Origin: CP2-2F sp034436355
GTDB lineage: Bacteria > Chloroflexota > Anaerolineae > Aggregatilineales > UBA2796
DNA: 64,000 bases
Direction of reading: 5' to 3'
Assembly (NCBI GenBank): GCA_034436355.1
Contig: DAOTVQ010000028.1
Span: forward strand, 1-64,000
Part shown: one piece after another, positions 31,657 through 40,506 of the stretch
How positions within the stretch are numbered: the stretch's first letter is position 1
Layout of the letters: every line of letters starts with the position of its first letter
Translations under genes and position numbers: made by a program
Notes under the pieces: generated by a model
Told to the model about the DNA's origin: nothing
The model's input: the letters and a program-made list of their open reading frames with translations, nothing else
The model's database searches: none

Positions 31657-33486
31657 CTAGTTTCCACTGCGCGTCACTTGTAGCGTTGTGCGGGCAAGTG
31701 GATAGTCCACTTCCGCTAGCACGGCGCTGATCTGAATATCACGATAAGTGCCATCCGGCGTGAAGGTGAACGGCTGGGCGATCCCTTCAACCTGCTCGGC
31801 AAGAGTTAGCTCGCCCGCGCTGGCACGCCAATACACGGCTAGATCGGCTGGGATTGGCACCAGCCATGCTTCGCCTGCCCGATAGGTTTTATACTGCGCT
31901 AGGATGCGCGTCCCTTGCAGGTACGCACCATTGGCGGCAAAATCTGGCACTTGCGCGCCTGCCCAGTTGCCAACCAACAGCGCGCCAAGTCTATCACGCA
32001 AGGCGCTGCTTGTCATTAGCCAGACGGCGCGGGTGAAGCTGCCTTCGACCGATTTATAGCGCACGACGGGCATATTCGCCTCAATGCCGAACTCGGCAAG
32101 GTCGGGCGCAATCTGGATTTGGACAGGGCTATTGGCTGCCAACGTGCCTTCGGGCGTCACGCGCAGTTCCGCAAGTGGTTCAAGTGCCTCGCGGTAGCCG
32201 ATGGGCTGCCACTGGCTGCTTTCCTGCTGCACGCTGCGCGCACTGATCACGGCGTGCAGCTTAGCACGGCTGATCTCGCCAACTGCCCAAGCCAAAGCGC
32301 GGCGCACTGCGCCCTCAGGCAGATAGTCCCGCGGATCGTACGGCAAAATGACCTGCACCGCCTCAGCAAGCGCGCCAAGCTGCCGCCAGTCGTAGGCGCC
32401 CGTCTCGAACTGGGCGCCATCTAGGGCAGGGAAGGGCAGCACCAGCGTGAGCGTACGCTGCTCGGCGCGCAGTGCCGCGGACAAGGCGCTAATGAAGGCG
32501 CTGTAGCTTTCGCGCAGGGTGGAAGACAGTCCGAGATACTCGATAGCGATACCGCTGTAGGGCTGGCTAACGGCAAACTCGACCAAGCGCGTAACGTGCG
32601 CGTCGCGGCGTGCCGCATCGCTGATGAGCGCCTCGATCAGGGCAGCGTCGGGTGCGGAATCGGCGCGGTAGTTGCGGATGAGCGGCACGACCGCATAGCC
32701 ACGCCCAAAGCTAATGCCTGAAGGCAGCGCACCATCGAGTGCGCCCTCTGTGTTTGGCACAAGCCCAACGGGATGAATCACGTTGGCAACGGCGGCAATC
32801 TCGGGCTTAAAGGCTTGCCCTGCCTCAATCACCGCGCTGACGACTGGCACTTGCGGCGCAAGGCGCGCTACCATCAAAGCATCGGGCAAGCGCTGCGCCC
32901 CGTCTAGGGTTGCCACCAGCGAAAGTTTCTCATCAATCAGGGCGCGTTGGGCAGGCATGAACTGCCAGCGGCGCGCCTCAGCATCATAGCCGTATAAATC
33001 AGCGTGGGCAGGCGCTATGCCACTAGGGATCGCAAGGGCAAGCGTCAGCGAGTTGGGCGGTGTGCCGCGCTGTTCTAAACGGTAGACCGCGCCAAAGGGC
33101 GTGATGGCTTTGGGCAAGGCATCTCGCGCTTGGCGCAGCACCTCATCATCGGGCGCGGGCAAGCCGCCAAAAGCAGCCGCTTCTAGGCGGCTGAGGCGAA
33201 TGTTCAAGGTATTGGCAGACGCGGCGGTCAGCGTTAGATCGCCAAAGGTGAGGCGGTTTGCCAGTGGCGCGAAAGGCGTGCCAAAAAGCTGCTCACCCAG
33301 CGAAAAGGGCGGCAGCAAAAGCGCCAAGAAGGTGAGCAGCGTCGCAAAGATCAGGGCAAGGACGCTCAGCGCACAGCCCAAGCCATTCTGTGAACGGCGC
33401 AGCGGCTGCGAAAGCGTTGCCGTGCGCCGCGCTTTAGGCGGCGTTGGGCGCTTTTCCTTGCTCATTTTTTCCGCTGAAGATGCCAT
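31657..33486 (-). CDS. Anchored GH18-like (YaaH-type) protein, probably non-catalytic
   Basis: A 609-aa protein with a basic cytoplasmic start, a membrane segment at about 33-60, a beta-rich N-terminal part (60-180), then a TIM-barrel domain resembling the spore/LysM-GH18 family (about 190-480), and a C-terminal beta domain. The catalytic motif DGxDxDxE, expected in the segment GIAIEYLGLSSTLRESY, is lost: the acidic residues align to Glu and Leu, so hydrolysis is unlikely and glycan binding is a better guess. It is the first gene of the glycosidase-like cassette and has a predicted promoter at 33541-33568. The ATG at 33465 is an alternative start. Confidence 0.75.
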   Translation of the reverse strand: MASSAEKMSKEKRPTPPKARRTATLSQPLRRSQNGLGCALSVLALIFATLLTFLALLLPPFSLGEQLFGTPFAPLANRLTFGDLTLTAASANTLNIRLSRLEAAAFGGLPAPDDEVLRQARDALPKAITPFGAVYRLEQRGTPPNSLTLALAIPSGIAPAHADLYGYDAEARRWQFMPAQRALIDEKLSLVATLDGAQRLPDALMVARLAPQVPVVSAVIEAGQAFKPEIAAVANVIHPVGLVPNTEGALDGALPSGISFGRGYAVVPLIRNYRADSAPDAALIEALISDAARRDAHVTRLVEFAVSQPYSGIAIEYLGLSSTLRESYSAFISALSAALRAEQRTLTLVLPFPALDGAQFETGAYDWRQLGALAEAVQVILPYDPRDYLPEGAVRRALAWAVGEISRAKLHAVISARSVQQESSQWQPIGYREALEPLAELRVTPEGTLAANSPVQIQIAPDLAEFGIEANMPVVRYKSVEGSFTRAVWLMTSSALRDRLGALLVGNWAGAQVPDFAANGAYLQGTRILAQYKTYRAGEAWLVPIPADLAVYWRASAGELTLAEQVEGIAQPFTFTPDGTYRDIQISAVLAEVDYPLARTTLQVTRSGN

Positions 33487-33540
33487 ACGCGCTGCGAAAC
33501 TTCCTGAACCTTGACGGGTTTTTTACATAGTTGCAACGCA

Positions 33541-33568
33541 ATTGTAACACTCACCGCGAAGTCTGCAA
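33541..33568 (-). promoter_or_regulatory. Predicted promoter of the glycosidase-like operon
   Basis: On the minus strand, TTGCAG (33568-33563), a 16-bp spacer and TACAAT (33546-33541) with a TG one base upstream (extended -10). It lies about 55 bp before the GH18-like gene, behind the arginase stop. Confidence 0.6.
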
Positions 33569-33601
33569 AGCGTTGGTGGGCTACGCTATGCCTACGCTGC
33601 G

Positions 33602-34537
33602 CTACAGAATGCGCTTGCCAAGCAGGCTGGCTGCCAGCTCGACGGCAGTTTCCGCTGTTTGATTGCGCTCATCAAGGATCGGGTTGATCTCCACAATGTC
33701 CATAGAGCGCACCTTGCCCGATGACGACAAAATCTCCATCAGCAAGTGCGCCTCACGGTAGCTTATGCCGCCGCGCACAGGCGTGCCAACGCCGGGCGCA
33801 TCATCGGGATCAAGGGCGTCCATATCAAGGCTGACGTGCAGCGCATCGAGGAAGTTTAGGCGATCTAGGGCGCGGCGCGTCACCTCGGCGATGCCGTGTT
33901 CGTCAATGTCCGTCATGGTGAACACCGAGATATGGCTTTGGGCAAGGCGCACCCGTTCAGGCGCGTCCAGATCGCGCACGCCGATCATCACGATTTGCGA
34001 AGGCTGCACTTTAGCGCCTTCATAGCCAATATTCACCAAAGCAGGCGCGCCCTGCCCGATCAAGGCTGCCACAGGCATCCCATGCACATTGCCTGAGGGC
34101 GAGGTTTCGGGAATGTTGAAATCGCCGTGCGCGTCTACCCACACAATGCCCGTCGGACGCCTGCGCGTCATGGCGGAAATGCTGCCCATGCTAATGCTGT
34201 GATCGCCACCCAGGATGATGGCGAAATCCTCCTCAGGGATACATGCCAAAATTTCGCGGTAGATGGCGTTGCAGACCTCTGCCACCGTCTCGACGTGCCG
34301 TGCGCGCTCATTCTCGCTGCGTGCCACCTGTTCGCGCTCGGTCACTTCTTCTACCACCGGCACGTCAAGGTTGCCGCAATCATGCACCGTGCAGCCCAAC
34401 CGCTGCAAACGCTCTTGCAAGCCGCCATAGCGCACCGCGCTCGGACCCATATCCACGCCGCGCCGCTGCTGCCCCATATCCATAGGCACGCCCAAAATGC
34501 GTACCGTGCGCGAAACACTCATACAATGCACATCCAA
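33602..34537 (-). CDS. rocF: Arginase
   Basis: Hydrolyses L-arginine to ornithine and urea, using a binuclear manganese centre. The 311-aa protein has the ureohydrolase metal motifs GGDHSISMG (about 108-116), WVDAHGDFN (about 133-141, first Asp/His/Asp ligands) and SLDMDALDPDDAPG (about 226-239), and the arginase-type N-terminus GVPMDMGQQRRGVDMGPSA. The second start MSVSRT at 34522 is possible; I kept 34537 for its AAGAAAG box. It follows the DUF2085 gene by 31 bp on the same strand. A second ureohydrolase (agmatinase) is encoded divergently 1 kb away, so arginine can be opened by two routes. Confidence 0.94.
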   Translation of the reverse strand: MDVHCMSVSRTVRILGVPMDMGQQRRGVDMGPSAVRYGGLQERLQRLGCTVHDCGNLDVPVVEEVTEREQVARSENERARHVETVAEVCNAIYREILACIPEEDFAIILGGDHSISMGSISAMTRRRPTGIVWVDAHGDFNIPETSPSGNVHGMPVAALIGQGAPALVNIGYEGAKVQPSQIVMIGVRDLDAPERVRLAQSHISVFTMTDIDEHGIAEVTRRALDRLNFLDALHVSLDMDALDPDDAPGVGTPVRGGISYREAHLLMEILSSSGKVRSMDIVEINPILDERNQTAETAVELAASLLGKRIL

Positions 34538-34568
34538 ACTTTCTTAGCTGCAAAAATTACGGTGCGGT

Positions 34569-35408
34569 TCAGCCTGATAGGAAGCCATCCCAAGTGCCAG
34601 TCAGCGCAAAGCGCACGATGCTGATGGCGCCTAGCTCGATCAGCGCCAGTGTGAAGCCTGCCAGCAGCGGGATAGCCAGATCGCGCCATGTGCGCGCCTG
34701 CCGATCCCGACGCAGCACCGAGACGAACAGCGCCGCACCGATCAGGCTGAGCAAGCCTAGCACGCTCAGGCTGCTCAGCACGCCCAACACCCACAGCAGC
34801 AGCGGACGCCCACTCAGCACCAGCAGCGCCACACCACCCGCCACAGCGCACACCGCCACCAGATCGCGGATGCCATCCAAGCTGCGGACAGGCGTAGGCT
34901 GCGCCCACAAGGTGCTGTTGAAGAACGGCACCACCAAATGGGCAACGGCGATGCCCGTCAGCAAGCCCGTGATCAAGCGCAGCGGGTTGGTCGGCATGTA
35001 GACTGGCTGATAGCCAGGGAAAAGCGTTAGATAGCTGTTGAGACCATCAATGCCAAGCAAGCCGACGAAGCCGATCAGCACGACCACGATCAGCGGCGGC
35101 GGAAACCGATAGCCGCGCAGCCTGCCGCGTGCCATCAGCAGCAGGTAGCTGAGCAGCACGCCCAGATAAATACCCGTGCAGCGCGCACAGAGCGGCATCA
35201 GCAAGTTGGCATCTACATCAATCGGGAAGGTGCGTTCAGCGATGCGGTGGCAAATGGCATAGCCAACGGCAACCGCCTTGCCAAGCACGCCCTCCGGCGT
35301 GCCAAGCAGCCACAGCGTGAAGGTGAGCAGCGCGCCAAAGGCGATGATCAGGGCAGTCCGCCGCGAAAAGATCGGTCGGTTAACAGTAGGCAGGTCAGGT
35401 GTTGTCAT
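34569..35408 (-). CDS. DUF2085 integral membrane protein
   Basis: A 279-aa multi-pass protein. The DUF2085 signature is visible: CHRIAERTF near residue 53 and MPLCARCTGIYLG near 70, whose Cys and His residues could bind a metal. Six or seven hydrophobic segments follow. Function unknown. I chose the ATG at 35408; the longer open frame runs through the divergent agmatinase promoter area and lacks hydrophobic or domain signal. No Shine-Dalgarno sequence is evident, so the mRNA may be leaderless or weakly translated. It probably forms an operon with arginase 31 bp downstream. Confidence 0.85.
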   Translation of the reverse strand: MTTPDLPTVNRPIFSRRTALIIAFGALLTFTLWLLGTPEGVLGKAVAVGYAICHRIAERTFPIDVDANLLMPLCARCTGIYLGVLLSYLLLMARGRLRGYRFPPPLIVVVLIGFVGLLGIDGLNSYLTLFPGYQPVYMPTNPLRLITGLLTGIAVAHLVVPFFNSTLWAQPTPVRSLDGIRDLVAVCAVAGGVALLVLSGRPLLLWVLGVLSSLSVLGLLSLIGAALFVSVLRRDRQARTWRDLAIPLLAGFTLALIELGAISIVRFALTGTWDGFLSG

Positions 35409-35500
35409 AGCCGCAGATCGTAGCGCGCCGCAGCGGTTTGGGCAACACGCCTCACCGCGCAAACGCGCTATACTTAAGCACAGCACAGAAAGGATCCTCT

Positions 35501-36418
35501 ATGCCTGATTACCGTCCCGCAGCGCGTTTTTTAGGGCTGGAAGACGCCCACAGCACACCCAACTCAGCCGCTTGGCTGCTGCCTATTCCCTATGAGATGA
35601 CGACCAGCTACAGCGGCGGCACCAAACTTGGTGCGGCGGCAATCTTGGAGGCTTCCGCGCAGGTAGAACTCTATGACGCAGCCGTTGGCTGTGAGGCAGC
35701 GCCGCTGTATGGCGTTCACACGCTGCCTTTTCTGCACCCAACCCTTGAATCGCCCGCCGCCGCCGCCGCTGAAATCACGGAAGCGGTTAGCGCGCTGAAC
35801 ACCCACGATCACCTGCTGATCACGCTTGGCGGTGAACATGCCATCACACCTGCTGTGGTGCGTGCCATTGCCGCACACACGCCCGATCTGATCGTGGTGC
35901 AGCTTGATGCCCACGCCGACCTACGCGATTCGTTCGATGGCACGCCGCACTCGCACGCCTGCGCCATGCGCCGCTGCCTCGATTCGGCGGCTGTGTCAGG
36001 CGTGATCGGCTTGGGCATTCGCTCGCTGTGCCAAGAGGAAGCCGAGTTTGCTGCTGCCTCAGATCGGGTGACTCTCATCACGGCAGAGCAGATGCACCGT
36101 GATACAGCGCGCCGCTACCTTGATCACTTGCGTGAGCAGATCAGCGGGCGAAACGTCTACCTGACCATTGACGTGGACGGACTCGATCCGTCGGTCATCA
36201 GTGCCACAGGCACGCCTGAGCCGGGCGGCATTGGTTGGTATGAGTGCCTCGCCCTGATCGGTGTGGTGTGCAGCAGCGCGCAGGTCGTCGCCTTTGATTG
36301 CGTCGAGCTGGCACCGACCTATGGCGCCCACGCCTCAACCTTTGCGGCGGCAAAGCTGGTCTATCAGACGCTTAACCAAATCATGCTGGCGCGTGGCAAA
36401 CTGGGCGCAGCACGTTGA
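35501..36418 (+). CDS. speB: Agmatinase-type ureohydrolase
   Basis: Hydrolyses agmatine to putrescine and urea. The 305-aa protein has the family's metal motifs GGEHAITPA (about 116-124; GGEH marks agmatinases rather than GGDH arginases), VQLDAHADLRD (about 138-148) and TIDVDGLDPSVISATGTPEPGG (about 221-242, split), plus the YSGGTKLGAAAILEAS entrance. The start at 35501 is chosen because AAAGGATCC precedes it; the longer frame to 35438 would include a TATACT -10 (35469-35474). It is divergent from DUF2085-arginase, giving a compact arginine/agmatine locus. Other guanidino substrates are possible. Confidence 0.92.
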   Translation: MPDYRPAARFLGLEDAHSTPNSAAWLLPIPYEMTTSYSGGTKLGAAAILEASAQVELYDAAVGCEAAPLYGVHTLPFLHPTLESPAAAAAEITEAVSALNTHDHLLITLGGEHAITPAVVRAIAAHTPDLIVVQLDAHADLRDSFDGTPHSHACAMRRCLDSAAVSGVIGLGIRSLCQEEAEFAAASDRVTLITAEQMHRDTARRYLDHLREQISGRNVYLTIDVDGLDPSVISATGTPEPGGIGWYECLALIGVVCSSAQVVAFDCVELAPTYGAHASTFAAAKLVYQTLNQIMLARGKLGAAR

Positions 36419-36440
36419 GACGTCCTGCCTAATGATTGAG

Positions 36441-36446
36441 TATAAT
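36441..36446 (+). promoter_or_regulatory. -10 element TATAAT before the 169-aa gene
   Basis: A perfect TATAAT 56 bp before the 36503 start; the best -35 (TTGAGA, 36415-36420) is 20 bp away, longer than usual. Confidence 0.45.
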
Positions 36447-36502
36447 TCCCGCCTAGCGGAATGGACTTTTGGCGCGGTGTAGGCTTTTAAGGAGCATAAC
36501 TT

Positions 36503-37012
36503 ATGACAGGCGCAATGCGCGGACCCGATCAAGTGGATGTGAACGTTGCCATCCTGACCTCTGCCTTCCAAATACGCGGCAAAATGCCCGTCTTTGGCAC
36601 GTTTCTCACCTTTATTAACGACGATCAGAAGCCAACCATCACCATCAATAACGCGTTGGTGCTTGGTATTCACGCCACGAACCCAGCGGCGCAGATGATG
36701 CAACCCGAGATTTTGGTGCTAAAGCGCGCCATTCAAGTGCTGGCGTTGGAGAGCGCGCCGCCTTCAGGCATTGTGCTTTCGCCACGCACCGAATCGCTGA
36801 TGCTCTACACCGAGCAGTACGCCATTATGGGACGCTGGCATATGTCGCCCGATATGCGTATCCAAGATTTTGTGGATGCTTCTATCGCGCAGTTTTTGCC
36901 CGTCAGCAATGTGCGCCTGTATGCGCTCTTTCAGGCGCGGCAGGGCATGGTGCAGAACACACAGCTTGCCTTTGTGCATCGTGCCAACGCTCAGAGCTAC
37001 CATAAGGCATAA
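36503..37012 (+). CDS. Hypothetical protein, 169 aa
   Basis: Not recognised. A soluble protein with no signal peptide. It seems to contain two similar beta-rich halves: AFQIRGKMPVFGTFLTFIND (about 21-40) and QYAIMGRWHMSPDMRIQDFV (about 101-120), each followed by a short hydrophobic strand (INNALVLGI; VSNVRLYAL). This resembles duplicated DUF6812-type domains seen in Chloroflexota, but that is an impression. The strongest Shine-Dalgarno in this part of the window (AAGGAG, 8 bases before ATG) and a perfect TATAAT support real expression. It sits alone, convergent with glgC, and transcription is probably stopped by the glgC-side hairpin acting in both directions. Confidence 0.75.
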   Translation: MTGAMRGPDQVDVNVAILTSAFQIRGKMPVFGTFLTFINDDQKPTITINNALVLGIHATNPAAQMMQPEILVLKRAIQVLALESAPPSGIVLSPRTESLMLYTEQYAIMGRWHMSPDMRIQDFVDASIAQFLPVSNVRLYALFQARQGMVQNTQLAFVHRANAQSYHKA

Positions 37013-37028
37013 GCGCGCACTGCCACAC

Positions 37029-37061
37029 AAAAAAGCGCGGTGGACAAGCTGCCCACCGCGC
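37029..37061 (-). terminator. Intrinsic terminator of glgC
   Basis: On the minus strand a 9-bp G/C stem (37061-37053 with 37043-37035) is followed by six T (37034-37029), seven bases after the glgC stop. It is a textbook terminator and may also act on the opposite gene. Confidence 0.88.
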
Positions 37062-37067
37062 CTGTGC

Positions 37068-38342
37068 CTAGTATTCTGCGCGCTTTTTGGAGTCGCCCAT
37101 CACTTTTTTGCCGTTTGGCACGCTTTTTTCGGGAAATTCCGCGAAATCGTCAGGTCCCAAATCCGTGCCGATCACTACATTGCGCCCGATGGTGAAGCCT
37201 GCTGGAATATGCGCGCCCTTGCCGATCACGGTGATGCCCAAATCACCCGACTCGGTGATTTTGCCCACCTGCACATCATGCCCAACCACCACCTGTTTAT
37301 CAATGACGCAGCGTTCAACGACGGCGCCCGCCTCGATGTAAGTGTCGGTGAGGATGACTGACTCGCGGATGACGGCATTCGGTCCCACGTAAACGCCCGG
37401 CGAAAGCACAGAGCGCTCTACGATAGCGCCCTCACAAATTACCGAGCCATCCGTGATCAGGCTATCCCGAATGGTGGAGCCATTCTCGATCATGACCGGT
37501 GGGCGCTCCTCGCTGCGCGTGTGGATGATCCACGAACGGTCGTTCAAGTTGAGCGACGGCGGACGGTTCAGCAAGTCCATGTGCGCTTCCCAGAAGGCAT
37601 CAATCGTGCCAACATCCACCCAATAGCCATCGTAGGGATAGGCGTAGACCTTCAAACCCTCCGCCACCATGCGCGGGATGATGTCTTTGCCGAAATCGTG
37701 GTTGGAGGAAGCCCGTGCTGCATCTTCCAGCAGCAACCGTTCCAGCAGCTCGGTGCGGAAGACGTAGACGCCCATGCTGGCGAGGTTGCTGGGTGGGTTG
37801 GCGGGCTTTTCCACAAAATCTTTCACGCGGTACTGCGCGTCCGTCTCTAGGATGCCGTAGCGGCTTGCCTCGTCCATCGGCACGCGAATTGTGCAAATAG
37901 TGGCATCGGCGCTCTTATTGGTATGGAAGGTCAACAGCGTATAGTAATCCATCTGATAGATGTGATCTCCAGACAGGATCAGGATGTTCTCTGGTTGGCG
38001 GCGGCGCACAAAATTCAGGTTTTGATAGACGGCATCAGCAGTGCCAACGTACCAATCGGTGTCCTTGCGCCCTTTGTAGGGCTGAAGCATATGCACGCCG
38101 CCGGTGAAGCTGCGGTCTAGATCCCACGGCTGCCCACGCCCAATGTGATCCATCAGGCTGTGCGGGCGGTACTGAGTCAGGATCAGCACATCAAAAATAT
38201 TTGAGTTCACACAATTGCTCAATGTAAAGTCTATAATGCGGTATTTACCGGCGAACGGCACGGCAGGTTTGGCACGCTTGGCGGTGAGGACGCTCAGGCG
38301 CGTCCCTTCACCGCCTGCGAGGATTACGGCACGAGTTCTCAT
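37068..38342 (-). CDS. glgC: Glucose-1-phosphate adenylyltransferase
   Basis: Makes ADP-glucose, the committed step of bacterial glycogen synthesis. The 424-aa protein starts with the pyrophosphorylase signature LAGGEGTRLSVLTAKRAKPA, then YRIIDFTLSNCVNS, ILSGDHIYQMDY and FVEKPA, and ends in a left-handed beta-helix (about 290-410) with hexapeptide repeats (VICEGAIVERSVLSPGVYVG). AGGAG precedes the ATG, and a TATAAT -10 lies at 38389-38384 on the minus strand. It lies behind the MFS gene on the same strand. The GH13 glucosidase 13 kb away is the only other storage-glucan-related gene seen here. Confidence 0.96.
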   Translation of the reverse strand: MRTRAVILAGGEGTRLSVLTAKRAKPAVPFAGKYRIIDFTLSNCVNSNIFDVLILTQYRPHSLMDHIGRGQPWDLDRSFTGGVHMLQPYKGRKDTDWYVGTADAVYQNLNFVRRRQPENILILSGDHIYQMDYYTLLTFHTNKSADATICTIRVPMDEASRYGILETDAQYRVKDFVEKPANPPSNLASMGVYVFRTELLERLLLEDAARASSNHDFGKDIIPRMVAEGLKVYAYPYDGYWVDVGTIDAFWEAHMDLLNRPPSLNLNDRSWIIHTRSEERPPVMIENGSTIRDSLITDGSVICEGAIVERSVLSPGVYVGPNAVIRESVILTDTYIEAGAVVERCVIDKQVVVGHDVQVGKITESGDLGITVIGKGAHIPAGFTIGRNVVIGTDLGPDDFAEFPEKSVPNGKKVMGDSKKRAEY

Positions 38343-38388
38343 AGCGCGCTCCTAATTAAGCAGCTCTATTTACACTGGTGCCGATTAT

Positions 38389-38402
38389 AGCCGAGAACGG
38401 CT
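38389..38402 (-). terminator. Small hairpin between the MFS gene and glgC
   Basis: A 5-bp stem AGCCG/CGGCT with a 4-base loop follows the MFS stop and directly abuts the glgC -10. Too short to be sure; it may end the MFS transcript. Confidence 0.35.
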
Positions 38403-38412
38403 CAACATGCGC

Positions 38413-39735
38413 CTAAGATGATTCGGCGGATTGAACAGTCGGTGCTTCGGCGGGCAATTCAAAATCAGCCGATGGTGGCGCACCAACCTTGCTGCCGCTT
38501 TCAATGCCCATCAGCGCTTGGTTAGAAATGCCGTAGAGCGCTGCTAACAGGCAAGCAATGCCTGCTACGATGAACCACGCCTGCACACCGATCCAATCGG
38601 CGACGGGTCCCGCGATCAGCAGGCTGAGCGGCGTAATGCCAGAGGATAAGCTGCCTATCAGCCCGAAAACGCGCCCTTGCATGGCAGGCGCGACGGTTGC
38701 CTGCATCAGAGCGTTGATCGGCGCATTGGCAAGCGCAATCATCACACCGCCGATGAACATGCCCGCCACTGCTATGCCTAAGCCATTGCTTGGCGCAAGC
38801 CCAACCAACAAAATGCCCACGCCCACGCCGCTAATTCCCAAGAGGATGGTATGCATTTTGCGGCGGAAACCACCCCACGCGCCCAACAGCACCCCTCCCA
38901 AGATAATGCCGACGCCTAGCGCGGCGTTCATGGCTGCTAAACCTTCCGCGCCCGCCTGAAAATGCTGGGCTGCCAGCAGTGGCGAAAGGGCAGAGGCAGG
39001 CGTCAGCAAGAAGTTGAGCAGCATCGCCATGCCGATCATGATCAGCAAGCCGCGCCACGCCCGCACATAGCGCAAGCCTTCGCGGAACTCTGCCCAGAAC
39101 GAACTTTTGACTGCCTCACCACTTGAATCCGTGTGGCGCTGCGGCTGCGGCACGCTGAAGAAGAACAGCGGCAGCACAGCCATCAAGGCAGTGACCACGT
39201 CAATCAGCAGGATGCCGAACATCGGCAGCGCACGCAGCAAGAGCGCACCCAACGCCGGCCCGAGGATGTTCATTGAGCCGTGCAACGCCTGATTAATGCC
39301 CGCTACCCGTGAATAGTGCTTTTCCGGCACCATCAGCGTTGTGGAGGCTTGCATAGCAGGCGCATGAAAGGTGCCGCCTAGCGAGCGCAGCATCAACAGC
39401 ATATAAATATGCCAAATTTGCACCGTTTCGGTGGCGAACAAAACTGCCAGCACCAACGTACACAGCGCGATCAGGCTGTCGGCGGTCATCATCACCACGC
39501 GCCGATTCCAGCGATCCACCAACGCGCCAACCAGTGGGCTAAGCAGCACTTGCGGCAGCATTGCCACTAAGGTTGCCGTCGCCAAGACTGTGGCTGAGCC
39601 TGTGGTTGCCGTCAGCCACCAGATCAGGGCAAACTGCACAAGGTTGCTGCCCAGCAGCGAAAATGCCTGCCCTGTCCAGATAGCGAAGAACCGCCGCTGC
39701 CAACCTGTGCCATTGTGTAAGGTTGTCTCAGTCAC
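38413..39735 (-). CDS. MFS exporter
   Basis: A 440-aa major facilitator with about twelve transmembrane helices, of the DHA3/MFS_3 (enterobactin exporter EntS-like) type; the motif FFAIWTGQAFSLLGSNLVQFALIWWL is split here over residues 14-39. The open frame starts at a TTG at 39765, but the GTG at 39735 has a perfect GGGGAGG box at 7 bases, so I chose it. Upstream lie a TTGAAA-19-TATACT promoter and an inverted repeat that resembles a site at the promoter of the adjacent TetR gene. It is probably a drug or siderophore exporter under that regulator. Substrate unknown. Confidence 0.9.
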   Translation of the reverse strand: MTETTLHNGTGWQRRFFAIWTGQAFSLLGSNLVQFALIWWLTATTGSATVLATATLVAMLPQVLLSPLVGALVDRWNRRVVMMTADSLIALCTLVLAVLFATETVQIWHIYMLLMLRSLGGTFHAPAMQASTTLMVPEKHYSRVAGINQALHGSMNILGPALGALLLRALPMFGILLIDVVTALMAVLPLFFFSVPQPQRHTDSSGEAVKSSFWAEFREGLRYVRAWRGLLIMIGMAMLLNFLLTPASALSPLLAAQHFQAGAEGLAAMNAALGVGIILGGVLLGAWGGFRRKMHTILLGISGVGVGILLVGLAPSNGLGIAVAGMFIGGVMIALANAPINALMQATVAPAMQGRVFGLIGSLSSGITPLSLLIAGPVADWIGVQAWFIVAGIACLLAALYGISNQALMGIESGSKVGAPPSADFELPAEAPTVQSAESS

Positions 39736-39774
39736 TTGAAGCCTCCCCGTAAAAAGTTTATCCAACCTGTGGAT

Positions 39775-39826
39775 AGTATACGCGCTTTTCTCGGAAAGGT
39801 TTCAAATTTATTGAAGTCAATCTTGA
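39775..39826 (-). promoter_or_regulatory. Predicted MFS promoter with overlapping inverted repeats
   Basis: On the minus strand, TTGAAA (39805-39800), 19-bp spacer and TATACT (39780-39775). A 5-5 inverted repeat TTCAA-ATTTA-TTGAA (39801-39815) covers the -35, and a second, TCAA-TC-TTGA (39817-39826), is adjacent. The block CAAATTTA recurs at the TetR promoter (40507-40520), suggesting one regulator for both. Confidence 0.5.
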
Positions 39827-39849
39827 TTTTCTTAAGGAGTACGTTTAAT

Positions 39850-40473
39850 TCATGCCGTTGGGCAGCCTAAGGCGGCAAGAAACGTCTCTGCCATGTGCGC
39901 GGCAATTTGCGCGCCGTTCAGTTTGCCGCCTTCCCGATACCAGACGCTGATCCAGTTTTGCGCGCCAAGCAGTGCTTTGGTGAAAATGCCCGCCTCCACT
40001 TGCCGAAAGATGCCCATCTGAATGCCGCGCTCAATCACGCCTCGGAAGTGGCGCTCAAAGGTGGCGCGCCGCGCAAGGAAGGCATCCCGTTCGGCGGCGC
40101 TCGGATCCTCAGGTGAGAGGGTGATCAAGGTGCGTATCTCAAAGACCATCGCCGCGCCCACCGAGACATTCTGCGTCACTGCCAGCGCATGTGCTGTGAT
40201 CATTTGGCGCAGCGTTTCATCCGGTGGCAAGTTTTGGGCAAGGATGCCTTCAAGCTGGGCGAGGACGTTATCCATGCCCAAGTTCAGCACTGCCAGCAGC
40301 AAATCTTGCTTGCCCGACGGAAAGTGGTGGTAGAGGCTGCCGGCAGTCAGGCGCACACGGCGCGCAATATCTGCCATAGTGGCGCCCGCATAGCCGCGCT
40401 CTCGGAACACAGCGGCGGCTGCCTGCAAAATATCGGTGCGGTGGACGGTTTGATCGGCGGGTTTGCGCGGCAC
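39850..40473 (-). CDS. TetR-family transcriptional regulator (next to MFS exporter)
   Basis: A 207-aa repressor with a TetR_N helix-turn-helix (about 12-58; GATMADIARRVRLTAGSLYHHF) and a C-terminal ligand/dimer domain (about 80-205, TetR_C-like). It lies upstream of the MFS gene on the same strand (114 bp from the MFS start). The promoter has perfect TTGACT-17-TATAAT spacing and a palindrome at its transcription start, the usual place for autorepression. It most likely senses a substrate of the MFS exporter; the ligand is unknown. The local fatty-acid-like TetR pattern (GSLYHHFPSGKQDLL) is common and not diagnostic. Confidence 0.93.
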   Translation of the reverse strand: MPRKPADQTVHRTDILQAAAAVFRERGYAGATMADIARRVRLTAGSLYHHFPSGKQDLLLAVLNLGMDNVLAQLEGILAQNLPPDETLRQMITAHALAVTQNVSVGAAMVFEIRTLITLSPEDPSAAERDAFLARRATFERHFRGVIERGIQMGIFRQVEAGIFTKALLGAQNWISVWYREGGKLNGAQIAAHMAETFLAALGCPTA

Positions 40474-40506
40474 GGGCGATACCTTTCTTCAGCGTGGTGG
40501 GCTAAT

